From Pseudomonadota bacterium (GTDB lineage Bacteria; Pseudomonadota; Alphaproteobacteria; Caulobacterales; Caulobacteraceae), in the NCBI GenBank assembly GCA_020161365.1, contig JAIUNU010000004.1, positions 124,001-188,000 on the forward strand: DNA of 64,000 bases, given 5' to 3'. Below, in pieces: positions 50,883 through 60,281 of the stretch; within the stretch, counting starts at the first letter, position 1, and each line of letters opens with the position of its first letter. A program made the position numbers and the translations under genes. The notes beneath the pieces were generated by a model that worked only from the letters and a program-made list of their open reading frames with translations, had not been told where the DNA came from and made no database searches.

Positions 50883-53027
50883 TCAGTCCATCAGCTTTCG
50901 CGTCAGATAGACGTACTCCAGCGCCTGTCGCCGCGCGGTTTCGGCGAGGTTCGCGGCGCCGGCGTGACCGCCGTCGATGTTCTCGTAGTAGAGCACCGGA
51001 TAGCCCAGTTCCATCAGGCGCGCGGCGGCCTTGCGGGCGTGGGCGGGATGGACCCGGTCATCCTTGGTCGAGGTCTCGATGAACACCTCGGGATATTTCT
51101 GGCCAGCCTTGAGGTTCGAGTACGGATCGTACTTGGCGATGACCGCGCGCTCAGAGGGGATGGCCGGATCGCCATATTCGCCCACCCACGAGGCGCCCGC
51201 GCCAAGCTGGCTGTAGCGGATCATGTCGAACAGCGGCACCTGCACGACGATGGCGTTATAGAGGTCGGGCCGCTGGGTCAGGGCCACGCCCATCAGCAGG
51301 CCGCCGTTCGATCCGCCCATGATCCCCAGCCGGCGCGGCGAGGTGATCTTGCGGGTGATCAGGTCCTGCGAGACCGCGAAGAAGTCGTCATAGACCTTCT
51401 GGCGGTTCTCCTTGAGACCGGCCGAGTGCCAGGCCGGACCAAACTCGCCGCCGCCCCGGATGTTGGCCACCACATAGACGCCGCCGCGCTCTAGCCACAG
51501 CTTGCCCATCACGCCCGAATAGCCGGGCGTCATCGGCACCTGGAAGCCGCCGTACGCGTACAGCAGGGTCGGAGCCGAGCCGTCGTACTTCACGTCCTTT
51601 GGCCGGACGACGAAGTAGGGAATCTTGGTCCCATCCGTGCTGGTCGCCTCGAACTGCTCGACCACGTGGGTCGAGGCGTCGAAACGGGCCGGCGAGGCCT
51701 TGACCTGTTCCAGCTTCAGCGAGCCGGCGTCAGCCAGCCAGTAGGTGGTGGGCGTCAAGTAGCCGGTGACGGTGACGAACAGGCGCTCGCCCTTTTCGTC
51801 CGACGAGCCGAGGCCGATCGAACTGTTGGCCGGCAGGTCGAGGCTCGCGGCGGTCCACCCTTTGGGACCGTGAGTGAAGACCTTGGCGGCGCCCTTGACG
51901 TTGTCGAGCATGCCGACCACCAGCTTGGTGCGGGTGGTCTGGACCTGCTCCACTGACTGGCGGGCCGTCGGCCGAAGGACCAGCGTGGCGACCGCCTTGT
52001 CCGGCGCCGCCTTCAGCTTGGCGAGATCGAAGCTGATCAGGTCGCCGGTCTTGAAGCCCTTCGCGGGCCAGTCCTGTTCCATCAGAACGACCATCTGGCC
52101 GTCGACATAGCCCTGGATCGAGCTCTTCAGCGGCAGGTCGAGCTTCACGGGCTTGTCGCCCTCGATCAGATAGGTCTCGCTCTCGAAGAAGGTGACGCCC
52201 CGGTTGGCCATCACCGCCACGACCTTGCCGTCGGCGTCGCGCAGCACGAACGGACTGACCGAGACGTCAGTCTCGACGCCGCGATAGATCTCCTTGGCCT
52301 GGTCCAGGGTCTGCCCGCGCTTCAGGGCCTTCAGCACATAGGCGTAGCCCGACTTGGTCAGCTCGCCCGGCGTCCACTCGCGGCCGACCAGCAGGGTGTC
52401 CTTGTCCAGCCAGGTGTAGTTCTGCTTGCCTTCCGGGAGCGCGAAGCCGCCCGGCACGAAGCTCTTGGTGACCGTGTCGAACTCACGGACCGTCACGGCG
52501 TCCTTGCCGCCGTTCGACAGCGTCACCAGGCATCGGGTGTCGTCCGGGGGCAGGCAGCTGGCGCCCTTGAACACCCAGTTGGCGTTCTCGGCCTTGGCCA
52601 GGGCGTCGATGTCGAGGATCGTCTCCCACGCGGGCTCGGCGGTGCGGTAGCTGTCCAGCGTGGTCTTCCGCCAGATGCCGCGCACATGGTCCTTGTCCTG
52701 CCAGAAGTTGCGCAGGGAGCCGTCGCCGGCGAACGATACGCCGGGCACCCGGTCCTTGGCGTTCAGGATGGCGAGAGCCTTGGCCTCAAGGTCCGCATAG
52801 CGGGCGTCGCCCTGAAGCACCGGCAGCGAGCGCGCGTTCTGGGCCTTGGCCCAGTCCATGGCGCGGGTCCCCTCGATCTCCTCCATCCACAGATAGGGAT
52901 CGTCCTTGCCCAGTTCCGACAGGGGCGTGCGGGCCTCGGCGGCGGGCTTGGGAGTGTCGTCAGCTTGGGCGGGGGTCAGGGTCATCAGGCTCGAAGACGC
53001 GAGGAGGGCGAACAGGAACTTACGCAT
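50883..53027 (-). CDS. Prolyl oligopeptidase family serine peptidase (S9), exported
   Basis: This 714-residue protein has a signal peptide (MRKFLFALLASSSLMTLTPAQA), a seven-bladed propeller (about 40-430) and a C-terminal alpha/beta hydrolase. The hydrolase has nucleophile GGSNGGLL, acid TKDDRVHP and base DGGHAGAAN, all intact. It would cleave short proline-containing peptides in the periplasm. A second homologous gene lies immediately upstream on the same strand, its stop touching the start of this one. The DPYLWMEEIEG N-terminal motif is typical of the family. Confidence 0.93.
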   Translation of the reverse strand: MRKFLFALLASSSLMTLTPAQADDTPKPAAEARTPLSELGKDDPYLWMEEIEGTRAMDWAKAQNARSLPVLQGDARYADLEAKALAILNAKDRVPGVSFAGDGSLRNFWQDKDHVRGIWRKTTLDSYRTAEPAWETILDIDALAKAENANWVFKGASCLPPDDTRCLVTLSNGGKDAVTVREFDTVTKSFVPGGFALPEGKQNYTWLDKDTLLVGREWTPGELTKSGYAYVLKALKRGQTLDQAKEIYRGVETDVSVSPFVLRDADGKVVAVMANRGVTFFESETYLIEGDKPVKLDLPLKSSIQGYVDGQMVVLMEQDWPAKGFKTGDLISFDLAKLKAAPDKAVATLVLRPTARQSVEQVQTTRTKLVVGMLDNVKGAAKVFTHGPKGWTAASLDLPANSSIGLGSSDEKGERLFVTVTGYLTPTTYWLADAGSLKLEQVKASPARFDASTHVVEQFEATSTDGTKIPYFVVRPKDVKYDGSAPTLLYAYGGFQVPMTPGYSGVMGKLWLERGGVYVVANIRGGGEFGPAWHSAGLKENRQKVYDDFFAVSQDLITRKITSPRRLGIMGGSNGGLLMGVALTQRPDLYNAIVVQVPLFDMIRYSQLGAGASWVGEYGDPAIPSERAVIAKYDPYSNLKAGQKYPEVFIETSTKDDRVHPAHARKAAARLMELGYPVLYYENIDGGHAGAANLAETARRQALEYVYLTRKLMD

Positions 53028-55165
53028 CTAGTGATCCATCAGCTGGCGCGACAGGTAGGTGTAGTGCAGGGCCCAACGACGGGCGTTGGCCTTGGGATCG
53101 GCGCCGTTGGCGTGGCCGCCGTCGGTGTTCTCGAAATAGAGGTGGTCGACCTTCAGGTCGTCCAGGCGCGCGGCGAACTTGCGGGCGTGGCCAGGATGGA
53201 CGCGGTCGTCCTTGGTCGAGGTGGTGATGTAGGCCAGCGGGTATTTCACCCCAGCCTTCAGGTTCTGATAGGGGCTGTACTTCTCGATCCAGGCCCGTTC
53301 GGCCGGGATAGCGGGATCGCCATATTCGCCGATCCACGAAGCGCCGGCGGGCAGCTGGGTGTAGCGGATCATGTCCAGCAGCGGGCTTTCGACGATCACC
53401 GCGTTCCAGAGATCCGGCCGCTGGGTCATGGCCACGCCCATCAGGAGTCCGCCGTTCGAGCGGCCATAGGCGCCCAGATGGCGCGGCGAGGTGATCTTCT
53501 TGGCGATCAGGTCCTCGGCCACGGCGAAATAGTCGTCATAGGCCCGCTGGCGGTTAGCCTTCAGGGCCGCCTGATGCCAGGCCGGCCCGAATTCGCCGCC
53601 GCCCCGGATGTTGGCCACGGCGTAGCTGCCGCCGCGCTCGAGCCAGAGCTTGCCGATCAGCGGGTCGTACACCGGCAGCTTCGACAGGTTGAAGCCGCCA
53701 TAGGCGTGCAGCAGCAGCGGGTTCTTGCCGTCGTGCTTGTGGCCCTTCGGGTGGATCAGGAAGTAGGGGATCTTGGTCCCGTCCTTGGAGGTGGCGACCT
53801 TCTGCTCGACCTCCAGCTTGCTGGCGTCGAACTGGGCGGGCAGGGCCTTGACCGTTTGGGCGGTGGTCCCCGTGGCGTCGGCCAGCTTCAACTGGGTCGG
53901 GGTGGCGAAGCCTTCGTCGGTGTAGAAGACCAGATCGCCCTCGTCCGAGTGCGAGCCCAGGGTGACGGCGGCGTTATCGATGACGGGCAGGTTGGTCTTG
54001 ACCACGCCGCGTTCGCCCCGGTTCTCCAGGCTGACCAGCGAGCCCCGGACGTTGTCATAGACGACCGCGACCACGCGATTGTCAGTGACAGTGGCCTGGG
54101 CGATCGACTGGCGCGGTCCCGGCGAGAGGATGGCGCAGGGGTTACAACCGTTGGAGGTTACGATCTCGCTGCCCGGGCGCAGACGTTGGGGCGTGGCCAG
54201 GGCCAGGCTCCCGGCGGGGATGGTGACCCCGGCGAAGGTCCAGGGCTCTTCGGTCTTCACGACGAGAGAGCCGTCCAGCATGCCGATCACGCCGCCCTGC
54301 TTGGGAAGGGGCAGTTGCGCCAGACCCTTGTCCGTCCACTCGAAATAGAGGCTGTTGAAGAAGTCGGTCGCCTGTTCGATCAGGACAATGCGGTTTCCCT
54401 TGGCGTCGCGGATCACGTTCGGTCGTACTGAAACGTCGCCCTTCTGGCCGCGATAGACCTCGACCGCCTGATCCAGGGCCTGGCCGCGCTTCAGTGTCTT
54501 GACCACCATGCCGTAGCCGCTGTCGGTGGTCGTGCCGGGACCCCAGTCGCGGGTCAGGATCAGGGTGTCGGCGTCCAGCCACTCGATCGACTGCTTGCTC
54601 TCGGGCAGCGCGAAGCCGCCCGCCGCCGGGTCGACGAAGGTCTTGGTCGTCAGGTCGAACTCGCGGACGGTGACGGCGTCCTTGCCGCCGTTGGACAGGT
54701 TCACCAGGCACCGGTCATGGGTCTTGGGCCGGCAGTCGGCGCCCTTCCAGATCCAGTTCTTGCCCTCGGCGGCGGCGAGGGCGTCGAGGTCGATCACCGT
54801 CTCCCACTGGGGATCGGCCGACTTGTACGATTCAAGGCTGGTGCGCCGCCAAACGCCGCGCACGTGGGTCGCGTCCTGCCAGAAGTTGAACACCGTCTTG
54901 CCGATGAAGTTCGGCATCGCGATCCGGTCCTTGGCGGCCAGGATCTTCAAAGCCTCGGCCTGCAGGCCTGCAGGCCGGCGAAGCGCGGATCGCCCGAGAG
55001 CAGCGGCAGGGTCTTGTCGTTCTCGGCCTTCACCCAGGCGAGGGACTCGGGGCTCTCGACGGCCTCAAGGGCGAGGTGGGGATCCTGCGTCTGGGCCCGC
55101 GCAGAGCCGGAGGCCAGGACGACAAGGGCGAGGGCGGCGGCTGAGCCGTGGCGGAGCTTGATCAT
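53028..55165 (-). pseudogene. Second S9 prolyl oligopeptidase gene, frameshifted by an 8-bp duplication
   Basis: The gene begins at the ATG at 55165 with a signal peptide (MIKLRHGSAAALALVVLASGSARA) and then family sequence to FAGLQA. At 54959-54974 the 8-mer CCTGCAGG is duplicated in tandem; this shifts the frame and stops translation after 72 residues (stop at 54947). In the next frame the family sequence continues from LKILAAKDR to the end at 53028 with an intact catalytic set (GRSNGGLL, TKDDRVHPGHA, DGGHANGA). Removing one 8-mer restores a 709-residue protein very like the downstream gene (714 residues). A TTG at 54950 could in principle restart translation, but that product would lack the signal peptide. 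The damage may be a real mutation, a reversible phase switch or a sequencing/assembly error. Confidence 0.88.
54959..54974. repeat. Tandem duplication of the 8-mer CCTGCAGG
   Basis: Two directly adjacent copies of CCTGCAGG occupy these 16 bases inside the second S9 gene. Deleting one copy restores the frame. The palindromic unit is prone to slippage. Confidence 0.9.
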
Positions 55166-55299
55166 GGCTGGGGACGGTATCGAACATTCCGTCTCGCGCC
55201 AGCCCACTTTTCGGCCAGTCTTGAACCGAAATACAGCCCCTGTGCGGACGATCCTGTCCCCGCGTCGCCGCGTCCCCTGACTTGGCGAGGCTTTTCCAC

Positions 55300-55305
55300 T
55301 ATATA
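55300..55305 (+). promoter_or_regulatory. Possible -10 box giving a leaderless dapF transcript
   Basis: TATATA at 55300-55305 has a TTGGCG 12 bp upstream (55282-55287), the short spacing allowed in Caulobacter housekeeping promoters. Transcription would start near 55312, one or two bases before the dapF ATG at 55314. No ribosome-binding site is visible there, which fits a leaderless message. Confidence 0.45.
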
Positions 55306-55313
55306 GCCGCGTC

Positions 55314-56165
55314 ATGAGCCGCACCTTCCTGAAGATGAACGGCCTGGGCAACGACTTCGTCGTGATCCAGACCCTCACCGAGCGCTTCGACCCGACGCCC
55401 GAGCAGATCCGCGCGATCGCCAAGCGCGACGGTGGAATCGGCTGCGACCAGGTCATCGCCATCGATCCGCCCAAGGCGCCGGGCGCCTCGGCCTATGTGC
55501 GGTTCTGGAATGCTGACGGGGAAGAAGCCGGCGCTTGCGGCAACGGCACGCGCTGCGTCGCATGGCTGCTGATGCAGTCGGCCGGCAAGGACGCGGTGGC
55601 CTTCGACACTGTGGCGGGCCGGCTGTCTGGAACCGCAGCCGGCGACAGGCTGGTCACGGTCGACATGGGGCCGCCAGGCCTGGACTGGACCCAAATCCCG
55701 TTGTCGGAAGAGATGAATACCGAGCGCGTCGAGCTTCAGGTGGGGCCCATCGACGCGCCGCTGGTCCACACGCCGGTCTGCGTCTCGATGGGCAATCCGC
55801 ACGTCGTGTTCTTCGTCGAAGCGCCGGTCACCGACGACTTCGCGCGCGGCACAGGCAGCCTCGTGGAGCACCACCCGCTGTTCCCGGAAGGGGTCAATGT
55901 CGGCTTCGCGCATGTCGCCGCCCGCGACCACATCCGCCTGAAGGTCTGGGAGCGCGGCGCGGGTCTGACCCAGGCCTGCGGCACCGGCGCCTGCGCCGCC
56001 CAGGTCGCCGCCGTGCGTCGCGGGCTGACCGACCGCACGGCGCGGGTGGAGTTCGACACCGGGTCGCTGACCATCGAATGGCGCGAGCGCGACGGTCACG
56101 TGATCATGACCGGCCCGATCACCATGGAATACGCCGGCAAGCTGCCAGAGTCGGTCGCGGCTTAG
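55314..56165 (+). CDS. dapF: Diaminopimelate epimerase
   Basis: This 283-residue enzyme converts LL- to meso-diaminopimelate, the lysine and peptidoglycan precursor. Both catalytic cysteines are present, in GACGNGTRCVAW and QACGTGACAAQVAA, with MNGLGNDFVV at the start. The length is normal. The ATG at 55314 has no clear Shine-Dalgarno sequence. The next gene, mtaB, starts 4 bp after its stop, and dapF-mtaB-(ftsY) is a common alphaproteobacterial neighbourhood. Confidence 0.97.
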   Translation: MSRTFLKMNGLGNDFVVIQTLTERFDPTPEQIRAIAKRDGGIGCDQVIAIDPPKAPGASAYVRFWNADGEEAGACGNGTRCVAWLLMQSAGKDAVAFDTVAGRLSGTAAGDRLVTVDMGPPGLDWTQIPLSEEMNTERVELQVGPIDAPLVHTPVCVSMGNPHVVFFVEAPVTDDFARGTGSLVEHHPLFPEGVNVGFAHVAARDHIRLKVWERGAGLTQACGTGACAAQVAAVRRGLTDRTARVEFDTGSLTIEWRERDGHVIMTGPITMEYAGKLPESVAA

Positions 56166-56169
56166 GGCT

Positions 56170-57504
56170 ATGGCCACCTACACCGTCATCAAGGCGACCC
56201 CGACCCCCAAGCCTGAAGCGGGCGAGGAGGGCGGACCGGCGACCACGCTGTCCGGTCCCGACGGCGTCGACGTCGTCACCTTCGGGTGCCGGCTGAACGC
56301 CTATGAAAGCGAGGCCATGCGCGCCCGCGCCTCGGCGGATGGGTTGAGCGACGCGGTGGTGTTCAACACCTGCGCCGTGACCAACGAAGCCGTGCGCCAG
56401 GCGCGCCAGGCGATCCGCAAGGCCCGGCGCGAACGGCCCGGCGCGCGGATCATCGTCACGGGCTGCGCCGCCCAAGTGGATCCTGCCGCCTTCGCCGCCA
56501 TGCCCGAGGTCGACCTCGTGCTCGGCAACGCCGAGAAGGCCGCGCCCGGCGCCCTGACCGACACCTCGGCTCGCGTGCGGGTCAACGACATCATGTCGAT
56601 CAAGGAGACCGCCGGTCACCTGATCGACGGCCTGAAGGACCGGGCCCGCGCCTATGTCGAGGTGCAGAACGGCTGCGATCACCGCTGCACGTTCTGCATC
56701 ATCCCCTATGGCCGGGGAAACTCGCGCTCGGCCCCGGCCGGCGAGGTCGTCGAGCAGGTCCGAAAGCTGGCGGCCGAGGGCTATCGCGAGGTCGTGCTGA
56801 CCGGTGTTGACGTGACCTCCTGGGGCGCGGACCTCCCGGGCCAGCCGACCTTGGGCCAGCTGGTCGGCCGCATCCTGCGGATGGTTCCGGACCTGCCGCG
56901 CCTGCGGCTGTCGTCGATCGACGCGGCCGAGATCGATCCGGATCTGTTCAAGCTGCTCGAGACCGAGCCGCGCCTGATGCCTTATCTACATCTCTCGCTG
57001 CAGGCTGGTGACAACCTGATCCTCAAGCGCATGAAGCGCCGCCACAGCCGCGAGGACGCGCTGAAGCTCGTTTCCGAGGTACGCCGCGTGCGCCCCGACA
57101 CCGCCTTCGGCGCCGACTTGATCGCCGGTTTCCCGACCGAGACCGACGAGGCGTTCGAGAACACCTTGAAGCTGGTCGAGGAAGCGGGCCTGGCGTTCCT
57201 GCACGTCTTCCCCTACAGCGCCCGCCCCGGCACGCCGGCGGCGCGGATGCCGCCCGTGAAGGGGCCGGTGATCAAGGACCGCGCCCGCCGCCTGCGCGAG
57301 GCCGGGCAGCGCGGTCTCGAACGCCATCTGCAGGCCCAGGTTGGCCGGACCCTGTCGGGCCTGGTCGAGCGCGCCGGGGTTGCGCGCGCCGAAGACTTCA
57401 CCGAGATCGCCTTCGAGGGCGCGGCGACGCCGGGCGCCATAACGACCTTCAAGGTCGTCGGCCACGACGGCGCGCGCGCCCTCGCCGAGTTGATCGAGCC
57501 TTAG
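56170..57504 (+). CDS. mtaB: tRNA t6A37 methylthiotransferase MtaB
   Basis: This 444-residue radical-SAM enzyme of the MiaB family adds a methylthio group to t6A at position 37 of tRNA. The N-terminal UPF0004 domain has three cysteines (FGCRLN, NTCAVT, VTGCAAQ) for the second iron-sulfur cluster, and the radical SAM motif is GCDHRCTFCIIPYGRG. It matches MtaB rather than MiaB by the TCAVTNEAVRQARQAIRKARRERP segment. A N-terminal extension of about 35 residues precedes the domain. Its stop overlaps the convergent terC stop by four bases. Confidence 0.94.
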   Translation: MATYTVIKATPTPKPEAGEEGGPATTLSGPDGVDVVTFGCRLNAYESEAMRARASADGLSDAVVFNTCAVTNEAVRQARQAIRKARRERPGARIIVTGCAAQVDPAAFAAMPEVDLVLGNAEKAAPGALTDTSARVRVNDIMSIKETAGHLIDGLKDRARAYVEVQNGCDHRCTFCIIPYGRGNSRSAPAGEVVEQVRKLAAEGYREVVLTGVDVTSWGADLPGQPTLGQLVGRILRMVPDLPRLRLSSIDAAEIDPDLFKLLETEPRLMPYLHLSLQAGDNLILKRMKRRHSREDALKLVSEVRRVRPDTAFGADLIAGFPTETDEAFENTLKLVEEAGLAFLHVFPYSARPGTPAARMPPVKGPVIKDRARRLREAGQRGLERHLQAQVGRTLSGLVERAGVARAEDFTEIAFEGAATPGAITTFKVVGHDGARALAELIEP

Positions 57505-58499
57505 CCGCCCGCTGTCGCCGACGGCGTGGTGCGACGCGTCTTCCACAGCGACCAGCCAATGCCCGCCGCGAGGATGGCGAAGGTGATCGACAGCGACAGG
57601 CCGGCGGGGAACTTCTCCCAGCCCAGGGCGTCGGCGATGAAGATCTTGCCGCCGATGAACACTAGCAGCACGGCCAGGGCCTGCTTCAGATAGGCGAAGC
57701 GGTGCAACACGGCGGCCAGGGCGAAGTACAGCGCACGCAGGCCCAGGATCGCCATGATGTTCGAGGTGTAGACGATGTAGGGGTCGGTGGTGATGGCGAA
57801 GATCGCCGGCACCGAGTCGACGGCGAAAACGAGGTCAGCCAGTTCGACCAACACCAGGGCCAGGAACAGCGGCGTGGCCAGCAGGGCCATCTTGCCCGTG
57901 CGCTTGTCGACGCCGCGGACGAAGAAGCGCTCGCCTTCCAGCTTGTCGCTGACCGGCAGAACGCGACGCAGCCATTTCAGCGCAGGGTTTTCGTTGAGGT
58001 CGACGGGTTTGTCCCCGGCGAACAGCATCTTCAGGCCGGTGAGGATCAGGAAGGCGGCGAAGAGGTAGAGCACCCAGCCGAACTGGCTGACCAGGGCCGC
58101 GCCGACACCAATCATGATCCCGCGCAGGATGATGACGCCCAGCACGCCCCAGAACAGGACCCGGTGCTGCAAGGCTGGCGGAATGGCGAAGAAGCCGAAG
58201 ATCAGCGCGATGACAAAGACGTTGTCGATCGCCAGGCTCTTTTCGATGACGAAACCGGTCAGATATTCGACGCCGGCCGTGGCCCCCAGTTGCATCCAGA
58301 CCAGACCCCCGAAACCGAGCCCGAGGCTGATATAGAGCAGCGACATCATCAGGCTGTCGCGGACCCCGATTTCACGGGGTCCCCGTTTTCGGCCCGGCAC
58401 GAGCCCCAGATCGAAAGCCAGCAGCGCGAGGACGCCGACGATGAAGCCGGCCCACATCCAAAGAGGTTTGCCGATGATCGGCGCGGTCAGAAGGTCCAT
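57501..58499 (-). CDS. TerC-family integral membrane protein
   Basis: This 332-residue protein has about eight to nine hydrophobic segments and the TerC signatures GFVIEKSLAIDNVFVIALIFGFF and LVELADLVFAVDSVPAIFAITTDPYIVYTSN, in which the acidic residues lie within the membrane. Such proteins export metal ions, notably manganese, in Alx/MntP-like roles, or supply exoenzymes with metal; tellurite resistance is the historical name. The start is the ATG at 58499. It is the downstream member of a minus-strand group with a TerB-like gene, but a perfect hairpin in the 176 bp gap could separate or modulate transcription. Confidence 0.92.
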   Translation of the reverse strand: MDLLTAPIIGKPLWMWAGFIVGVLALLAFDLGLVPGRKRGPREIGVRDSLMMSLLYISLGLGFGGLVWMQLGATAGVEYLTGFVIEKSLAIDNVFVIALIFGFFAIPPALQHRVLFWGVLGVIILRGIMIGVGAALVSQFGWVLYLFAAFLILTGLKMLFAGDKPVDLNENPALKWLRRVLPVSDKLEGERFFVRGVDKRTGKMALLATPLFLALVLVELADLVFAVDSVPAIFAITTDPYIVYTSNIMAILGLRALYFALAAVLHRFAYLKQALAVLLVFIGGKIFIADALGWEKFPAGLSLSITFAILAAGIGWSLWKTRRTTPSATAGG

Positions 58500-58632
58500 G
58501 ATCTCGTTCAGTTTCTAGCCGCGACGGTGGCGCGCGTGTCTCGCGCGCGGCCTGAAGGCGTCGCCGGCGATGAGTCGAGGCTTGGCCGCGCCCCGGTCTG
58601 GCCGGGCGCGCCTTGTCCTTGAAGGGGATGAT

Positions 58633-58662
58633 CCGGCGCGCCGCCGTTCAACGGCGCGCCGG
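58633..58662. other. Perfect 11-bp hairpin upstream of terC
   Basis: CCGGCGCGCCG (58633-58643) pairs exactly with CGGCGCGCCGG (58652-58662) around an 8-base loop. It lies between the small protein gene and terC. There is no T-run on either side, so it may be a stabiliser, an RNA processing site or a weak terminator. Confidence 0.5.
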
Positions 58663-58675
58663 TGTGCGCTGGGCG

Positions 58676-58858
58676 CTAGGCCCGAATATCCAGCCGCCCC
58701 GCCGTCAGCGGGCGAGGCGCGGGACCGCGTTCGACGCGGTCAGGCCCGGTCACCGGCTTGGCGGTGGGCTGGCTGGCGTGCGACGCGGCCTGGACGAAGG
58801 TCTGCTGGGCCATCCGCAGCGCGACCCAGGACGAGGGCGCGGGGGTTCCAATTCTCAT
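58676..58858 (-). CDS. Small proline-rich protein (60 residues) coupled to the TerB-like gene
   Basis: The ATG at 58858 overlaps the stop of the TerB-like gene by four bases (ATGA), which is the best sign of translation. The sequence MRIGTPAPSSWVALRMAQQTFVQ followed by a proline/arginine-rich tail ending LDIRA has no recognised domain, signal peptide or membrane span. The C-terminal pattern is reminiscent of the 91-residue hypothetical at 62525, but too short to prove relation. Function is unknown. Confidence 0.55.
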   Translation of the reverse strand: MRIGTPAPSSWVALRMAQQTFVQAASHASQPTAKPVTGPDRVERGPAPRPLTAGRLDIRA

Positions 58859-59313
58859 CGCCGGCCCCGCTCCGCGATGAGGTCGAACTGGACGGGGCTG
58901 AGCGACAGCAGGCCGCAGATCCGCAGCAGCATGTCTCTCTCCTCCGCGTCGAGTCCGCCATCCGACGTGGCGACGACGCAGGCCGCGTTGACCACCGCCC
59001 GCGCAGCGTCGTCTCGCCCGCGCAACCGGCGGATCGCCATTTCGGCCTCGAACTGCGCGCCTTCGGGGTCCTGCTCGAACCGCCGCTCGAGCGCCTCGAA
59101 CGCCTCCAGAGCATCGTCGACGCCGAACACCGCCAGGGCTGCAAGACCGCGCATGCGCTCAAGCATGCGGGCGCGCTCCTCGGGGGTCACCCACCCGTCG
59201 GCGCGCGCCACCAGGGCGCACACCGCGACCAGGGCGTCCAGCTGATCCAGCTGCGCCGGAGTCCAGGTTTCGCTGATCCGCGCGCGTGCGGCATGGATGG
59301 GATTAAGGGACAT
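58855..59313 (-). CDS. TerB-like (tellurite-resistance/DjlA-type) helical protein
   Basis: This 152-residue protein is all alpha-helical with acidic metal-binding style turns: LVAVCALVARADGWVTPEERARMLERM and ACVVATSDGGLDAEERDMLLRICGLLSLSP. The repeated ADGW/SDGG-x-x-x-EER pattern is the TerB/DjlA hallmark, in which paired acidic residues bind a metal. There is no export signal. The ATG at 59313 follows AGGAGAG at a good distance. It is followed by the 60-residue protein and then terC, a TerB-TerC association that supports both calls. Confidence 0.82.
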   Translation of the reverse strand: MSLNPIHAARARISETWTPAQLDQLDALVAVCALVARADGWVTPEERARMLERMRGLAALAVFGVDDALEAFEALERRFEQDPEGAQFEAEMAIRRLRGRDDAARAVVNAACVVATSDGGLDAEERDMLLRICGLLSLSPVQFDLIAERGRR

Positions 59314-59539
59314 ATGGTGCTCTCCTCTGTTTGAGAGGGAGCGCCCGACACCGGGTTGGCGAGGGGTCTGGGGGGCTTCCCTTGGACCCGACGCCGAGCG
59401 CACCCGACGCGGTCCGACATCACGATCACGCTCATGGCGTGGGAGTCGTCAGAGGGGCCCGGCCCGCAATACAGATATTGGATCAAGTCGCCGCCGGCGC
59501 AAGGGGGGAAATCGCGACCGAGGCGCAAGCCTTCGGGTT

Positions 59540-60190
59540 CTACTGACGCGGGTCGCCCGGAGCTTCGCCGCCGGCGAAGCCCGGTAAGCTCCAGCCGAAC
59601 TTCAACGCGCAGGCCCGCAGGCCGAACGCCGCGACGAACCCCGCGATCCCGGCGGGCCAGAACGGCGCGCCCAGCAGTTTCAGCGCGGCGAAGACCCCCG
59701 CGCCCAGCAGGGCGGCGGTGATATAGATTTCGCGGCGCAGGAGGAGGTTCGGCTCCTCGGCCAGCACGTCGCGGATCACCCCGCCGAAGGCGGTGGTCAG
59801 CACGCCCATCACCACCGCGCTCAGGGGGTGGACGCCCAGGCTCAGGGCCTTGGCCGTACCGACCACGGCGTAGGCCGCCATGCCCAGCGCGTCGAGCCAG
59901 AGCAGGGCCCGGAACCGCCAGCCGCGCTTGCCCATCAGCCAGACCACGGTGGCGGCCATCAGACAGGCCAGGATGTAGCCGGGACGCTGCACCCAGAAGA
60001 CCGGCGCGCCGATCAGGAGGTCCCGCAGGGTGCCGCCGCCCACGCCGGTGATGGCGGCGAAGAATCCGAACGTGATGATGTCATGCTTGCGACGCGCCGC
60101 GGCGAGGGCGCCGGTTGCCCCGAAAACCGCCGCAGCGGCGTAGTCGAGCCAGAAAAGGGCAGTTCCGAGCGGGTCAAGCTGCAAGTCCAT
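59540..60190 (-). CDS. TRIC/UPF0126-family membrane protein
   Basis: This 216-residue protein has seven hydrophobic segments with an internal duplication, the first copy having GVGGGTLRDLLIG and the second GGVIRDVLAEE. This GG-x-x-RD pattern marks the UPF0126 (YicG-like glycine transporter) proteins related to trimeric intracellular cation channels. The ATG at 60190 is preceded by AAGAAGAGG; starts at 60205 or 60229 are also open. It is divergent from ftsY with 91 bp between starts. Confidence 0.88.
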   Translation of the reverse strand: MDLQLDPLGTALFWLDYAAAAVFGATGALAAARRKHDIITFGFFAAITGVGGGTLRDLLIGAPVFWVQRPGYILACLMAATVVWLMGKRGWRFRALLWLDALGMAAYAVVGTAKALSLGVHPLSAVVMGVLTTAFGGVIRDVLAEEPNLLLRREIYITAALLGAGVFAALKLLGAPFWPAGIAGFVAAFGLRACALKFGWSLPGFAGGEAPGDPRQ

Positions 60191-60281
60191 GCCTCTTCTT
60201 CGCATGGGTCCGCGCGTGGCGCTAACCATCGCCCGTTAAATCCTGATTTACACTTTCGCCCGTTCGACTAAAGGGGCGCGG

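Noticed and set aside
58500..58680. Possible manganese (yybP-ykoY) riboswitch in the terC leader
   Set aside because: TerC genes are sometimes preceded by this riboswitch, but I cannot find its conserved core loops in this GC-rich leader; only a simple perfect hairpin is visible.
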